Source of the DNA: Bacteroidaceae bacterium
GTDB taxonomy: Bacteria; Bacteroidota; Bacteroidia; Bacteroidales; Bacteroidaceae
Assembly (NCBI GenBank): GCA_017469525.1
Contig: JAFUGG010000043.1
Location: forward strand, 1-43,199
Direction of reading: 5' to 3'
DNA length: 43,199 nt
The translations under genes and the position numbers were made by a program. This document shows, in pieces, positions 25,602-34,482 of the stretch; position 1 is the first letter of the stretch; every line of letters starts with the position of its first letter. Under the pieces are notes generated by a model that was not told the origin of the DNA, ran no database searches, and worked only from the letters and a program-made list of their open reading frames with translations.

Positions 25602-25632
25602 TTTGCTGATTATCAAGAAAAGATTTACTTTG
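25602..25632 (+). promoter_or_regulatory. Promoter of the AAA ATPase gene
   Basis: TTTG at 25602-25605, a 19-bp spacer and TTACTTTG at 25625-25632, one base off TAnnTTTG. The leader would be about 20 bases. Confidence 0.6.
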
Positions 25633-25659
25633 CATTTCATAAAACATGAAATATAAAAC

Positions 25660-26787
25660 ATGAAATTAGAAAATCCATTTCCGGAATACGGATACTTTGG
25701 CTCAGAGTACTTCTGTGACCGAGAACAAGAAACGCAGAGGATGATAGAGGCTTTGCAGAATGGAAGTAACGTAACTCTGATAGCACCACGTCGCATAGGC
25801 AAGACGGGACTGATTCATCATGTCTTTGAACGGATGAAAGTGACAGACAAGCGTGCGCAATGTTTCTATGTTGATGTTTTTCCAACGAAAACATTCAGCC
25901 AAATGGTGCAGTTCGTTGCTAATGCTGTCATGGGTAAGCTCGACACTCCATCACAGTCAATCAAGAGAAAGCTAAACAACTTTATCGCTGCATTGCGCCC
26001 TACTATGTCACCAGACCCCATCACTGGTGCGCCAACATTCAGTTTTGCGGTGGAGCCAGAAAATGCTCGCGAGACACTTACTCAAGTTTTTGAATATATG
26101 AAGGAATCGGGGCAGATGTGTTATTTGGCGATTGACGAATTTCAGCAAGTAAGCAATTACAATGAGATTGGTGCTGATTCTTTTATTCGTTCCATCATAC
26201 AGTTTGTTCCTAATGTCCACATTATCTTCTCTGGCAGTCAGCAACATCTCTTGTCCGATATGTTTATGTCGCCCAAGCATCCTTTTTTCAACAGTTCACA
26301 AATCATGACTATAAAGGAGATAGATGTGGAAAAGTATGGTACATTTGCTAACAACTTCTTCAAGAAACAAGGGCGTGAGATGTCACAAGATGTCTTTACT
26401 TATTTATATAATATGGTGGATGGGCAGACCTGGTATGTTCAAAAGATTCTCAATAGGCTTTATCGCACGCCCAAGGAAGAGTTGACAGAGAAGACAGTTA
26501 ATAATGCTGTAGGCATAATCCTAGGCGAACAAGAAATTAATTACCAAAGCAGCTACAACCTCTTGACAGAGAATCAGGCACTTTTGCTCACTGCCATTGC
26601 CCGTGAGGGTGTGGTGAATGCTCCAACCTCTCTTGACTTTATCATGCGTTATCGCCTGCCTGCACCAAGTAGTGTAAAACTTGCTCTCAAATCTTTGCAA
26701 GACAAAGAATTCGTCTTTCAAACGGAGAAAGGTGAGTATATCGTCTATGATCGTTTCTTTGGAATGTGGTTGAAAAGACTTGAGTAA
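25660..26787 (+). CDS. AAA-type ATPase with C-terminal winged-helix region (COG1672-like)
   Basis: The 375-residue protein matches the archaeal/Bacteroidetes predicted-ATPase family. It opens with NPFPEYGYFGSEYFCDREQE, has Walker A APRRIGKTGL (about 43-52), Walker B YLAIDEFQQ (about 158-166), and a sensor-like IIFSGSQQHLL. The C-terminal part is helical, with a winged-helix-like segment ending DRFFGMWLKRLE. These proteins are often multi-copy in Bacteroidales and of unknown role. Codon use is AT-rich, like the 24391 gene, which supports an accessory island. A five-codon frame starts 12 bases upstream (25648), but the ATG at 25660 fits the family start. Confidence 0.85.
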   Translation: MKLENPFPEYGYFGSEYFCDREQETQRMIEALQNGSNVTLIAPRRIGKTGLIHHVFERMKVTDKRAQCFYVDVFPTKTFSQMVQFVANAVMGKLDTPSQSIKRKLNNFIAALRPTMSPDPITGAPTFSFAVEPENARETLTQVFEYMKESGQMCYLAIDEFQQVSNYNEIGADSFIRSIIQFVPNVHIIFSGSQQHLLSDMFMSPKHPFFNSSQIMTIKEIDVEKYGTFANNFFKKQGREMSQDVFTYLYNMVDGQTWYVQKILNRLYRTPKEELTEKTVNNAVGIILGEQEINYQSSYNLLTENQALLLTAIAREGVVNAPTSLDFIMRYRLPAPSSVKLALKSLQDKEFVFQTEKGEYIVYDRFFGMWLKRLE

Positions 26788-26839
26788 GAGGTAAAAGCGA
26801 TACAGATGGCAGGCTCTTGGCATACTCAAACAAGCAGCT

Positions 26840-26906
26840 TAGAGTATGGGTAGAAGCAGCCTAGAAGCAGCCTACAGTATGGCTGCAGTATGGGTAGAGT
26901 GTATGA
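26840..26906. repeat. Short direct repeats after the ATPase gene
   Basis: AGTATGGGTAGA occurs twice and AGAAGCAGCCTA twice in the spacer between the convergent ATPase and nrnA genes. No clear terminator is visible. Confidence 0.5.
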
Positions 26907-26915
26907 AGGCCTTGA

Positions 26916-27932
26916 TTATACCTTCAGCATATCGGCATAACTGCCGATGGCTGCTTTTACTTTCTCCAATGCCTCTTCCATTGTGCATTGCAGCTTGCCG
27001 CCGCTGGCGTTCTTGTGGCCGCCGCCGCCAAAGAAGCGAGATGCCATCTGGTCGCATGGGAAGTCACCAACGCTTCTGAGGCTCAACTTCATGGTGCCCG
27101 GGTGCTCGGTGTCTTCGTTGATGAAGATGCTGAGGCGCGTGCCAAGCATCTGCAAGGGGATGTTCACGATGCCTTCTGTGTCGCCGTTCTTGACTTTGAA
27201 GCGGCGGCGCTCTTCGTTGGTGAGGGTGATGATGGTGGCATTCCTGTCGTGCAGGACTTTCATGTTGACATAGAGCAGGTAGCCTTGTAATCTAAGTCTG
27301 CCTTCGGAAGCGGTCCAGAAGACGTTGCGGTAGATTTGGTCTTTGTCGATGCCTCGAGCCAAGAGGTGACTGATGTACTCGTAGATGATGGGGCGATTGG
27401 AGTTGAAGGAGAAGGCTCCTGTGTCGCACATCATGGCGCAATAGAGGCATGTGGCTTCCTCGAACGATATGCTGTCCAGTTCTCCCCATTCGTTCAGCAT
27501 GTGGCAGATGACTTCTGCTGCGGCACACATCTCGGGATGGGAGACGATGGTCTGGCAGAAGTTGGTGTCGGGGTTGAGGTGGTGGTCGATGAGGATGCGT
27601 GGGGCCTGGCTTGCCATGACTGTTTCCTCGAGGCCTGCCAGCCGATTGGGTTGGTTGAGGTCGCAGACGATGATGAAGTCGGCAGCGTCGATGGCGGCCT
27701 TTATCTGCTCTTTGTGGGTCTGGTTTGTCTGAACCAGAACGTTCTCGGCTCCCGGCAACCATCTGAGGAAGTCGGGGAAGACATTGGGCACGATGACTGT
27801 TGCCTGCTTGCCTTTCCTTTCGAGGTAGTGTTTCAGGGCAAGCGAGGAACCGATGGCGTCGCCGTCGGGGTTGACGTGAGTGCAGATAACGATGTTATTC
27901 GTTAATTCAAAATTTTTAAATTCAAAATTCAA
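26916..27932 (-). CDS. nrnA: DHH-family phosphoesterase NrnA (oligoribonuclease / pAp phosphatase)
   Basis: The 338-residue protein has DHH-family motifs: HVNPDGDAIGSS (about 19-30), CDLNQPNRLAGLE, the DHH motif in LIDHHLNPD, and the C-terminal DHHA1 motif FGGGGHKNASGG. NrnA enzymes degrade nanoRNAs and dephosphorylate pAp. There is no ATG. The frame can begin only at TTG (27932) or ATT (27935), both inside an AATTTTGAATTT-type tract that encodes the first ~10 residues (NFEFKNFEL). The gene follows the S41 protease by 21 bases. Confidence 0.88.
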   Translation of the reverse strand: MNFEFKNFELTNNIVICTHVNPDGDAIGSSLALKHYLERKGKQATVIVPNVFPDFLRWLPGAENVLVQTNQTHKEQIKAAIDAADFIIVCDLNQPNRLAGLEETVMASQAPRILIDHHLNPDTNFCQTIVSHPEMCAAAEVICHMLNEWGELDSISFEEATCLYCAMMCDTGAFSFNSNRPIIYEYISHLLARGIDKDQIYRNVFWTASEGRLRLQGYLLYVNMKVLHDRNATIITLTNEERRRFKVKNGDTEGIVNIPLQMLGTRLSIFINEDTEHPGTMKLSLRSVGDFPCDQMASRFFGGGGHKNASGGKLQCTMEEALEKVKAAIGSYADMLKV

Positions 27933-27936
27933 AATG
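27902..27936. repeat. AATTCAAAA heptamer-like tract at the nrnA start
   Basis: Imperfect repeats of TTCAAAA and TTTAAA span the nrnA start and supply its first codons. Similar tracts occur at 36502-36535, 37438-37478 and 41513-41552. Confidence 0.8.
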
Positions 27937-27953
27937 AAAGGTTTTGAGTTGGT

Positions 27954-29579
27954 TTATAATTCTTCATTTTCTGGGAACGATTTCCCCTGGTCGAGTATCT
28001 CCTGTGCCTTGATGACGACGGGGTCGTCCTTGCCGAGGAACATGAGGTAGTCCTTCATCTCTCCTACATTATATATTATGCTGCCGTAGATGTTGCGTTC
28101 GAAGAGGCGGCGGCTCTTTTGGAGCATGAGGTTGCGGCGGCGCAACTGCCGTTTCTCGGCAAACTGTGCGAACTTCTCCAGGAGGTTCTCGCGCCTCAGG
28201 AACTGCTCCATCCTCTCGGCAGTGCGGAGGGCAGACAGTTTCTCGCGGTTCTCGTCGGAATAGGCGAAGGCAAACTGGCGGATGAGTCCGGTGAAGACGG
28301 CTTCGCGGTAATATGATGTGACGGCTGTAGTGTCTTCGTATGGGACGAAGATGTCGGGCGTGATGCCACCGCCGCCATAGACAATGCGGCCGATGCTTGT
28401 CCTGTATTGCTCGCCGTCCTGATGGATGCTGTCCTGCGAGAAGAACTCGCCTCGCTCGTAGCGTGCTATGAGGTCATTCTCGTATTCTTCTCCGTGTCCT
28501 TTCTCGTAGGGCTTCTGGATGCAACGTCCGCTTGGAGTGTAGTAGCGGGCAACAGTCAGGCGAACTACACTGCCGTCGCGGAACTCCATAGGTTGCTGAA
28601 CAAGCCCTTTGCCAAAGGTGCGCCGACCGACGATGGTGCCTCGGTCGTTGTCCTGAATGGCTCCGGCAAATATCTCGCTGGCACTTGCGCTGCCTTCGTC
28701 CACAAGGACTACGATAGGCATCCTCTGGAAGGTGCCGCGGCCATCGCTGTTGAACTCTTCGCGAGGGCTCTTGCGTCCTTCGGTATAGACAATCAGCTTA
28801 CCGGCGGGCAGGAATTCATTGACCATTTGTATGGCGATGTGCATGTAGCCGCCACGATTGCCTCGAAGGTCAACAATGAGTTGCTTCATGCCTTCCATGT
28901 TAAGCTCTGCAAGAGCGACAAGCATCTCGGCATAAGTCTGCTCGCCGAAGTTCTTGACATGGAGATAGCCAGTCTTGTCGCCCATCATGTAGTAGGCATC
29001 GACGCTGACCACGGGAATGTCGCCGCGAACAACGGTGAAGTACTGCAGGTCCTTGGCCCCATGACGCTTAATGCCAAGCTTGACTTTCGAGCCCTTCGGA
29101 CCTTTGAGGTGTTTCATTACTTCGTCGCTCTCCATGCCTACGAGTGATGTCGTGTCGGCTAATACGATGCGGTCGCCTGCCAGAATGCCAACCTTCTCGG
29201 CAGGACCGCTATGGATGACGGACATGACATTGACGGTGTCGCTTTCCATCGTGAATTGTACGCCAATGCCACTGAAACTGCCTCTCAAGTCCTCGACAGA
29301 CTCTTCTGCCTCCTTCGGTCCAAAGTAACTGCTGTGAGGGTCGAGCTCGCTGAGTATCTGAGGCATGGCATCTTCGACAAGCATGTTCATATCGACGGTA
29401 TCGACATAGTTGTTGTCGATGAGTTGCAGCAGATAGCCTACCTTGCTGGAGCCAGTGTTTATGATGTTGATGCGACCACCGGAGAAATGGCTCGTATAGA
29501 AGGAGCCTATGAAGATGCCTGCTATCGTGCCGATGGCAATGAGTAGGGGAGTAAAGCGATGTTTGATATCTGGATTCAT
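27954..29579 (-). CDS. S41-family C-terminal processing protease (CtpA/Prc type)
   Basis: A 541-residue envelope protease. An N-terminal membrane anchor or signal (about 11-30) is followed by a PDZ domain (about 90-180, GIGVQFTM, AGDRIVLADTTSL). The S41 catalytic domain has VDLRGNRGG, nucleophile S299 in EGSASASEIFAGA and lysine K324 in FGKGLVQ, spaced 25 residues apart as in E. coli Prc. A helical C-terminal extension (about 430-541) follows. It is one of a long minus-strand run and starts 23 bases after the dCMP deaminase stop. Confidence 0.95.
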   Translation of the reverse strand: MNPDIKHRFTPLLIAIGTIAGIFIGSFYTSHFSGGRINIINTGSSKVGYLLQLIDNNYVDTVDMNMLVEDAMPQILSELDPHSSYFGPKEAEESVEDLRGSFSGIGVQFTMESDTVNVMSVIHSGPAEKVGILAGDRIVLADTTSLVGMESDEVMKHLKGPKGSKVKLGIKRHGAKDLQYFTVVRGDIPVVSVDAYYMMGDKTGYLHVKNFGEQTYAEMLVALAELNMEGMKQLIVDLRGNRGGYMHIAIQMVNEFLPAGKLIVYTEGRKSPREEFNSDGRGTFQRMPIVVLVDEGSASASEIFAGAIQDNDRGTIVGRRTFGKGLVQQPMEFRDGSVVRLTVARYYTPSGRCIQKPYEKGHGEEYENDLIARYERGEFFSQDSIHQDGEQYRTSIGRIVYGGGGITPDIFVPYEDTTAVTSYYREAVFTGLIRQFAFAYSDENREKLSALRTAERMEQFLRRENLLEKFAQFAEKRQLRRRNLMLQKSRRLFERNIYGSIIYNVGEMKDYLMFLGKDDPVVIKAQEILDQGKSFPENEEL

Positions 29580-29602
29580 AAAGATGAATTAAGAGTGAAG
29601 AG

Positions 29603-30049
29603 TTAGGAATTCTCAATTGGCACAAACTCAACTTCGATGCCTGCCCTGCGAAGGAGGTCGACGCCATCGGTCAGGCGATACTCGCGACAGTATATGACGC
29701 GTTTGATGCCTGCCTGTATGATGAGCTTGGCACATTCTATGCATGGCGAGTCGGTGACATAAAGGGTGCTGCCATCACTGTTGTTGCCGCTTCGAGCTAT
29801 CTTGGTGATGGCATTGGCTTCGGCATGAAGCACATAGGGCTTGGTCACGCCATCTTCTTCGCAAACGTTCTCAAAACCGCTCGGCGTACCATTATAGCCG
29901 TCGCTGATAATCATCTTGTCCTTGACGACGAGAGCACCCACTTGACGACGTTGGCAGTAGCTGTTCTCGCTCCATATCTTTGCCATTCGCAGGTAACGGA
30001 GGTCGAGGGCGTGTTGTTTCTTAAGGTCTTTCATCTGTTTGTATGTCAT
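29603..30049 (-). CDS. Deoxycytidylate deaminase family protein
   Basis: The 148-residue zinc enzyme deaminates dCMP to dUMP, feeding thymidylate synthesis. Zinc ligands are H75 in HAEAN (with catalytic E77) and C103/C106 in PCIEC. GYNGTPSGFENV upstream is typical of the ComEB/dCMP deaminase family. Its start lies inside the 3' end of the M3 peptidase gene (29-bp overlap), indicating coupling. Confidence 0.93.
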   Translation of the reverse strand: MTYKQMKDLKKQHALDLRYLRMAKIWSENSYCQRRQVGALVVKDKMIISDGYNGTPSGFENVCEEDGVTKPYVLHAEANAITKIARSGNNSDGSTLYVTDSPCIECAKLIIQAGIKRVIYCREYRLTDGVDLLRRAGIEVEFVPIENS

Positions 30050-32042
30050 TGCGTTTGAGGAGGGCCTTGATGTCAGGCTCCTTCCCTCGGAAGTTTACAT
30101 AGAGTTTCATTGGGTCGGCTGTTCCGCCTTTTGAGAGGATTTCTTTGCGGAAACGGCTTGCCGTCTCTTTGTTGAAGATGCCTTTCTCCTTGAAGAGACT
30201 GAAGGCATCTGCATCGAGCACCTCAGCCCACTTGTAGCTGTAGTAGCCTGCCGCATAGCCGCCACTCATGATGTGCGAGAACTGTACACTCATGTTTGTG
30301 CCAGGGATGGCTGGCAGGAGTATGGCACGGCTCCAGGCTTTGCGTTCGAAGTCCATGATGTCGTCGGATAGAGGCTCTTTCAGGGTGTAGTAAGCCATGT
30401 CGAGCATGCAGAAACTGAGCTGTCGGATGCAAGCATAACCGCAATGGAAGTTGCGGCTCTGGCGTATGCGTTCGATAAGTTCGTCGGGCAGGGGCTCTCC
30501 GGTTTCGTAGTGGAAGGCGAAGGTGTGCAGGAAGTCAGGTTCGATGGCAAAGTTTTCCATCAGTTGTGATGGAAGTTCCACGAAGTCGCGCTGAACGTTT
30601 GTGCCGCTCTGCCCCTTGTATCGTACCTTCGAGAAGATGCTGTGGAGGGCGTGACCAAACTCGTGCAGGAAGGTCTCAACCTCACCTGGCGTGAGCAGCG
30701 AAGGCTTTTCTGCAGTAGGCTTTGTCAGGTTCATGACGATGCTGACATGGGGTCTGTGGTCTGTCCCTTCGGCATCGATGTGTTGTTCCTGATAGTCGGT
30801 CATCCAAGCTCCGCTCTGTTTGCTTGGGCGAGGGAAGAAATCGGCATAGAGTACTGCCAGAAAAGTTCCGTCGGCATCAAAGACTTCGTAGGCTTCGACA
30901 TCGGGATGATAAACCTCAATGTCGGGCTGCAACTTGAAGGTGATGCCATAGAGTTTTGTGGCAAGACCGAAGACGCCCTTCTTGACGTTCTCCAGTTTAA
31001 GGTAAGGACGAAGCATTTCGCTGTCGATATTGTGCTTCTTGAGCTGCAGTTTGTGGCTGTAGTATGCCCAGTCCCAAGGCATGATGGGCTGCTCGGCAGA
31101 AGCGTTCAGTTCCTCAATTTCAGCCTTAGCCACGGGCATGTAGGCTTCGTAGAGTTCCTCGATAAGGTTGTTCACGCGGCTGGCCGACCTGGCCATTCTC
31201 TTCTTGAGGGCGTAGTCGGCATAGCTTTCAAAGCCAAGCAACTTGGCTGTCTCTTGCCTGAGGTTCACGATGCGGCGTACGATTTCCCTGTTGTCGAAGT
31301 CATCTCCTTTGCAACAAAGTGTGTTCTTTGCCATGTACATTTGGCGACGAAGCTCGCGATTGTCGGCATAAGTCATAAACGGACCATAGCTTGGGGCATG
31401 AAGCGTAAATAGCCAGCCCTCTTTACCTTTCTCTTTAGCTGCCAAAGATGCTGCGTCCTTTGCCGTATCAGGAAGACCAGAAAGGTCGTCTGGATTGGTA
31501 ATGTGGAGCTCGTAGGCATTGGTCTGCTTCAGTTCGTTTTGGTTGAATTGCAGGCTGAGCTGGCCGAGTTCTGTCTCAAGGGCAGTGAGTTTTTCTTTGT
31601 CTTCAGGGCTTAAGAGTGCACCGCTTCTGACGAATCCGTCGTAGGTGTCATTGAGGAGTTTCTGCTCTTCTTCCGTGAGTTTTCCCGGATTCTCCCATAC
31701 TTTCTTGATGCGTTCGAAGAGTTGTTCGTTGTGAGCAATGCGGGCATAGTGCTCGGTCAGTATAGGAGACAGTTTCTGTGCCAGGGCATCCATCTCGTCG
31801 CAGGTGTTGGCCCCGACCAGATTGAAGAAGATGCTGGTCGTTCGGTCCAGCAATTCGCTGGTCGGGACAACGATAGTATTCTGGAAGGTCGGCTCGTCGG
31901 GATTGCTCACGATTGCGGCGATGTCGTCATCTTCCTGCTTCATGGCTTCGAGGATAGCCGGTTCGTAGTCCTCGAGTTTTATGCGTGAAAAAGGTGCTGT
32001 TCCGTGCAGCGTCTGGAAGGTTGGTTCGGTGAGTATATTCAT
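30021..32042 (-). CDS. dcp: M3-family peptidase (dipeptidyl carboxypeptidase Dcp / oligopeptidase A type)
   Basis: A zinc metallopeptidase of about 673 residues that trims short peptides. The HExxH motif is H460-E-F-G-H464 (start at 32042), followed by the FVELPSQLMENF segment typical of the family. A longer frame from 32105 overlaps the end of the Crp-like gene. The ATG at 32042 (MNILTEPTFQ) fits the family N-terminus better. No signal peptide is obvious, so it is probably cytoplasmic. Confidence 0.92.
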   Translation of the reverse strand: MNILTEPTFQTLHGTAPFSRIKLEDYEPAILEAMKQEDDDIAAIVSNPDEPTFQNTIVVPTSELLDRTTSIFFNLVGANTCDEMDALAQKLSPILTEHYARIAHNEQLFERIKKVWENPGKLTEEEQKLLNDTYDGFVRSGALLSPEDKEKLTALETELGQLSLQFNQNELKQTNAYELHITNPDDLSGLPDTAKDAASLAAKEKGKEGWLFTLHAPSYGPFMTYADNRELRRQMYMAKNTLCCKGDDFDNREIVRRIVNLRQETAKLLGFESYADYALKKRMARSASRVNNLIEELYEAYMPVAKAEIEELNASAEQPIMPWDWAYYSHKLQLKKHNIDSEMLRPYLKLENVKKGVFGLATKLYGITFKLQPDIEVYHPDVEAYEVFDADGTFLAVLYADFFPRPSKQSGAWMTDYQEQHIDAEGTDHRPHVSIVMNLTKPTAEKPSLLTPGEVETFLHEFGHALHSIFSKVRYKGQSGTNVQRDFVELPSQLMENFAIEPDFLHTFAFHYETGEPLPDELIERIRQSRNFHCGYACIRQLSFCMLDMAYYTLKEPLSDDIMDFERKAWSRAILLPAIPGTNMSVQFSHIMSGGYAAGYYSYKWAEVLDADAFSLFKEKGIFNKETASRFRKEILSKGGTADPMKLYVNFRGKEPDIKALLKRNDIQTDERP

Positions 32043-32088
32043 ATATGGTATCGTATTCGTTGATTTCTCATGAAGGTATGCAGCCAGG

Positions 32089-32757
32089 TCAGCCGACGAG
32101 TGCATTCAGGTCGTGTATCGTAAAGTGTCCCCTGCCCAGACGTATGCTTCCGTCAGCGTCCCATCGGTTGAGGATTTGTGATATGGTGAGGCGGGTGTCG
32201 CCTGTGTATTTTGCGAGGTCTTTCATCATGATGGAGATGTCCGCCTGGCCTTCCTGGTCTGGAAAGAGTGTCGAGAGTAAGTGTCGGAGTCGCTCTTCTG
32301 CGCTGTCGAGTTGGCAGGGGAGTAGTGCTGCAGTTCTTTTCTGTGCTTGGGCTGAGAGACTGTTGAGCAGATTGAGCCGGAATACTTCGCTTTTCATCAG
32401 GTGGCTGTTGACGAGGCTCTTCCTTATGCCAAGCATTTTGACTTCTGTCTTTGCCCGATAGGTGTATTGGTAAGTCGGCTTCAGGCCAAAGAGTCTGTCC
32501 ACTTCGATGATGGCAGGTCCGTTTATGCTGGAGCGGGTGGCATAGCGTCCGTCTTCCGAGCGATGCTCTCTTTCCAGTTCTCCTTCCACGAGGTAGAGCA
32601 GGTGGGAGCAGTTGTCTCCTTGCTTGATAAGCGGCAGGCGGGAGGCGGGAAACTCGTCTATGTCGAGACGCAATACATCTTCCCAGTTGAGCAGTTCCGT
32701 GCTGCTGACGCCTTGGAGCAGGGGGAGTCGGGTGAGAAGGACGTATCGGTTTGTCAT
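32089..32757 (-). CDS. Crp/Fnr-family transcriptional regulator
   Basis: About 222 residues. The N-terminal part is a cyclic-nucleotide-binding-like beta-roll (LPLIKQGDNCSHLLYLVEGEL). A C-terminal winged helix contains TRLTISQILNRWDADGSIRL. No FNR-type cysteine cluster is seen and the effector is unknown. The start at 32757 overlaps the ApbE stop (ATGA), which favours it over an ATG 33 bases upstream inside apbE. Targets are unknown. Confidence 0.9.
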   Translation of the reverse strand: MTNRYVLLTRLPLLQGVSSTELLNWEDVLRLDIDEFPASRLPLIKQGDNCSHLLYLVEGELEREHRSEDGRYATRSSINGPAIIEVDRLFGLKPTYQYTYRAKTEVKMLGIRKSLVNSHLMKSEVFRLNLLNSLSAQAQKRTAALLPCQLDSAEERLRHLLSTLFPDQEGQADISIMMKDLAKYTGDTRLTISQILNRWDADGSIRLGRGHFTIHDLNALVG

Positions 32758-33773
32758 TTTACGAGGAGTTTTTTGAAACCTTCTGTACACCAGGTCTTGT
32801 AGTTCCCCTGCTCGTCGGAACAGATGAAATAGGCTTCCAGTTGTGGCTGTCGTTGCAGGATCTGCCTTGCCCCCTCCATTCCGAGCACCATGAATGCCGT
32901 TGCAAAGGCGTCTGCTTCTGCACAGGTAGGTGCCATGACGGTACTCGAGAGGATGTCTTGCTGGGCAGGGTAGCCAGTCTTTGGGTTGATGGTATGTGCA
33001 ATCTTGCGGCCGTCCTTGATGTAGAAGTTGCGGTAGTTGCCGCTTGTGGCAATGGCCTTGCCGGAGAGGGCGACGATGTCTTGCAGTTCGGAACTGGCCG
33101 AGGTGGAGTCGTCATCAGGTTTGTTTATGCCGATTCGCCAGGGCTCTCCCTTCTCGTTGAGGCCTTCCGTAACGACCTCGCCGCCTATCTCTACCATGAA
33201 ATTCTTGATGCCTTTGCCTCGCAATACTTCTGCTGCCCTGTCCACTCCATAGCCTTTGGCAATGGCGCTGAAGTCGAGAATGGAAAGGGGATTGTCCTTC
33301 GTGAGGTTATTCCCCTCGATGTGAATGCCAGAGAGGCCAACCAGGGCGAGCAGACTATCAACCTGCTTGTTGTCTGGCAACTGACCTTTCTTGAAGCCGA
33401 AGCCCCACGCGTTGACCAAAGGAGCGACCGTCGGGTCGAAGGCTCCGTCTGTTGCTTTGTTGACGGAGAATGAAAGCCTGAGCACTTCGCTCAGCATTTC
33501 GTCTGCCTCATTGCTTTCGCCTTTGTTGATGCGGCTGATTGTGCTCTTCGGATTAAACATCGAGAGCGATGCGTCAACCTTCCCAAGCTCTGCCTTAATC
33601 TCTGCTTGAAGGTCTCTGTCGTAAAGGTAACTGGCATGAAAGACAGTACCGAAGACGAGGCCTTCGTTGTGTTGATAGGATGCGTTCTTTCTGCCATCGG
33701 AGTGCCTGAGGAAGATGAGGCAAATGATGGTTGCAAGTACAAGCAGGACAAAGATAACTCTACGATTTGCCAT
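32754..33773 (-). CDS. apbE: FAD:protein FMN transferase (ApbE)
   Basis: ApbE attaches FMN to threonines of target proteins such as Na+-NQR/RNF subunits. The 339-residue protein has an N-terminal membrane or signal segment (VIFVLLVLATIICLIFL), then family motifs DGAFDPTVAPLVNAWGFG, DFSAIAKGYGVDRA, and near the C-terminus SGNYRNF and HTINPKTGYP. It overlaps the DUF6048 gene upstream by 14 bases and the Crp-like gene downstream by four, so the three are probably co-translated. Confidence 0.95.
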   Translation of the reverse strand: MANRRVIFVLLVLATIICLIFLRHSDGRKNASYQHNEGLVFGTVFHASYLYDRDLQAEIKAELGKVDASLSMFNPKSTISRINKGESNEADEMLSEVLRLSFSVNKATDGAFDPTVAPLVNAWGFGFKKGQLPDNKQVDSLLALVGLSGIHIEGNNLTKDNPLSILDFSAIAKGYGVDRAAEVLRGKGIKNFMVEIGGEVVTEGLNEKGEPWRIGINKPDDDSTSASSELQDIVALSGKAIATSGNYRNFYIKDGRKIAHTINPKTGYPAQQDILSSTVMAPTCAEADAFATAFMVLGMEGARQILQRQPQLEAYFICSDEQGNYKTWCTEGFKKLLVK

Positions 33774-34482
33774 TCTTCTTTTCTTTAGAGGATTTGAATG
33801 AGCCCTTGCCTATGTCGAACACAAGGTTCATGGTTCCGCCCCAGCCGTTGCTGTCGTTCTTGCCAAAACCTGGAATGAAGTATGGTTTGCCTTCGTCGGG
33901 CGTCTTGATGCTGACCCTGAACTTGTAGCGAATGCTCCATCCGAGCCGGATAAAGCGCCACAGCTTTGTCTCCACGCCGGCACCGAACTCCAGCCATTGT
34001 GCCGTAGCCTTCTCGCCGTCGAGCCTGAGGGGAACCGAAGTGCCGTAGGTGGGGTCGGTGAAGGTGTCGTTGCTGATGTCATACTTGAAGGAACTGAAGC
34101 CATAGCGGAAAAGTCCAAAGAGCCGGTTGCCGTTGTGCTTCTTGTTGAAGTTGTAGTCCATGCCGAATCGCATGTACGGGGATGTGGTGGAAAAGGAGTT
34201 GCCTGTCTCCGCTCCATCCTTGTGGCAATCGCCTATGCCAAGTTCGGCTGCAGGGAAATACTTGTCGCGGAAGTTGATGCGTGCGCCTACCTCCATGTTC
34301 GCGAACTTTGCTCCAACAGCTTTCATGGCAAAGCCGACGATGTCGGCACTGACAGTAACACCGCTCAGCAGGGGAGCTTTCTCCTTTTTCTTCTGCTGCG
34401 GCTCTTGGGCTTGCATGGATGTGCACGCCAGGCTAATCAGAAGCAGGAAGCAAGTGTATCTGCAGATTGTTGGTAAGTTCAT
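33760..34482 (-). CDS. DUF6048-family outer-membrane protein
   Basis: The 240-residue protein has a signal peptide (about 1-25, ending MQA-QE), a short Lys-rich linker, and a beta-barrel-like body (GVTVSADIVGFAMKAVG, YMRFGMDYNFNKK, FGLFRYGFSSFKYD) ending with a basic tail. It matches the Bacteroidales DUF6048 family. Function is unknown. It overlaps the DUF6452 gene by 50 bases, and the two families are usually paired. Confidence 0.75.
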   Translation of the reverse strand: MNLPTICRYTCFLLLISLACTSMQAQEPQQKKKEKAPLLSGVTVSADIVGFAMKAVGAKFANMEVGARINFRDKYFPAAELGIGDCHKDGAETGNSFSTTSPYMRFGMDYNFNKKHNGNRLFGLFRYGFSSFKYDISNDTFTDPTYGTSVPLRLDGEKATAQWLEFGAGVETKLWRFIRLGWSIRYKFRVSIKTPDEGKPYFIPGFGKNDSNGWGGTMNLVFDIGKGSFKSSKEKKNGKS

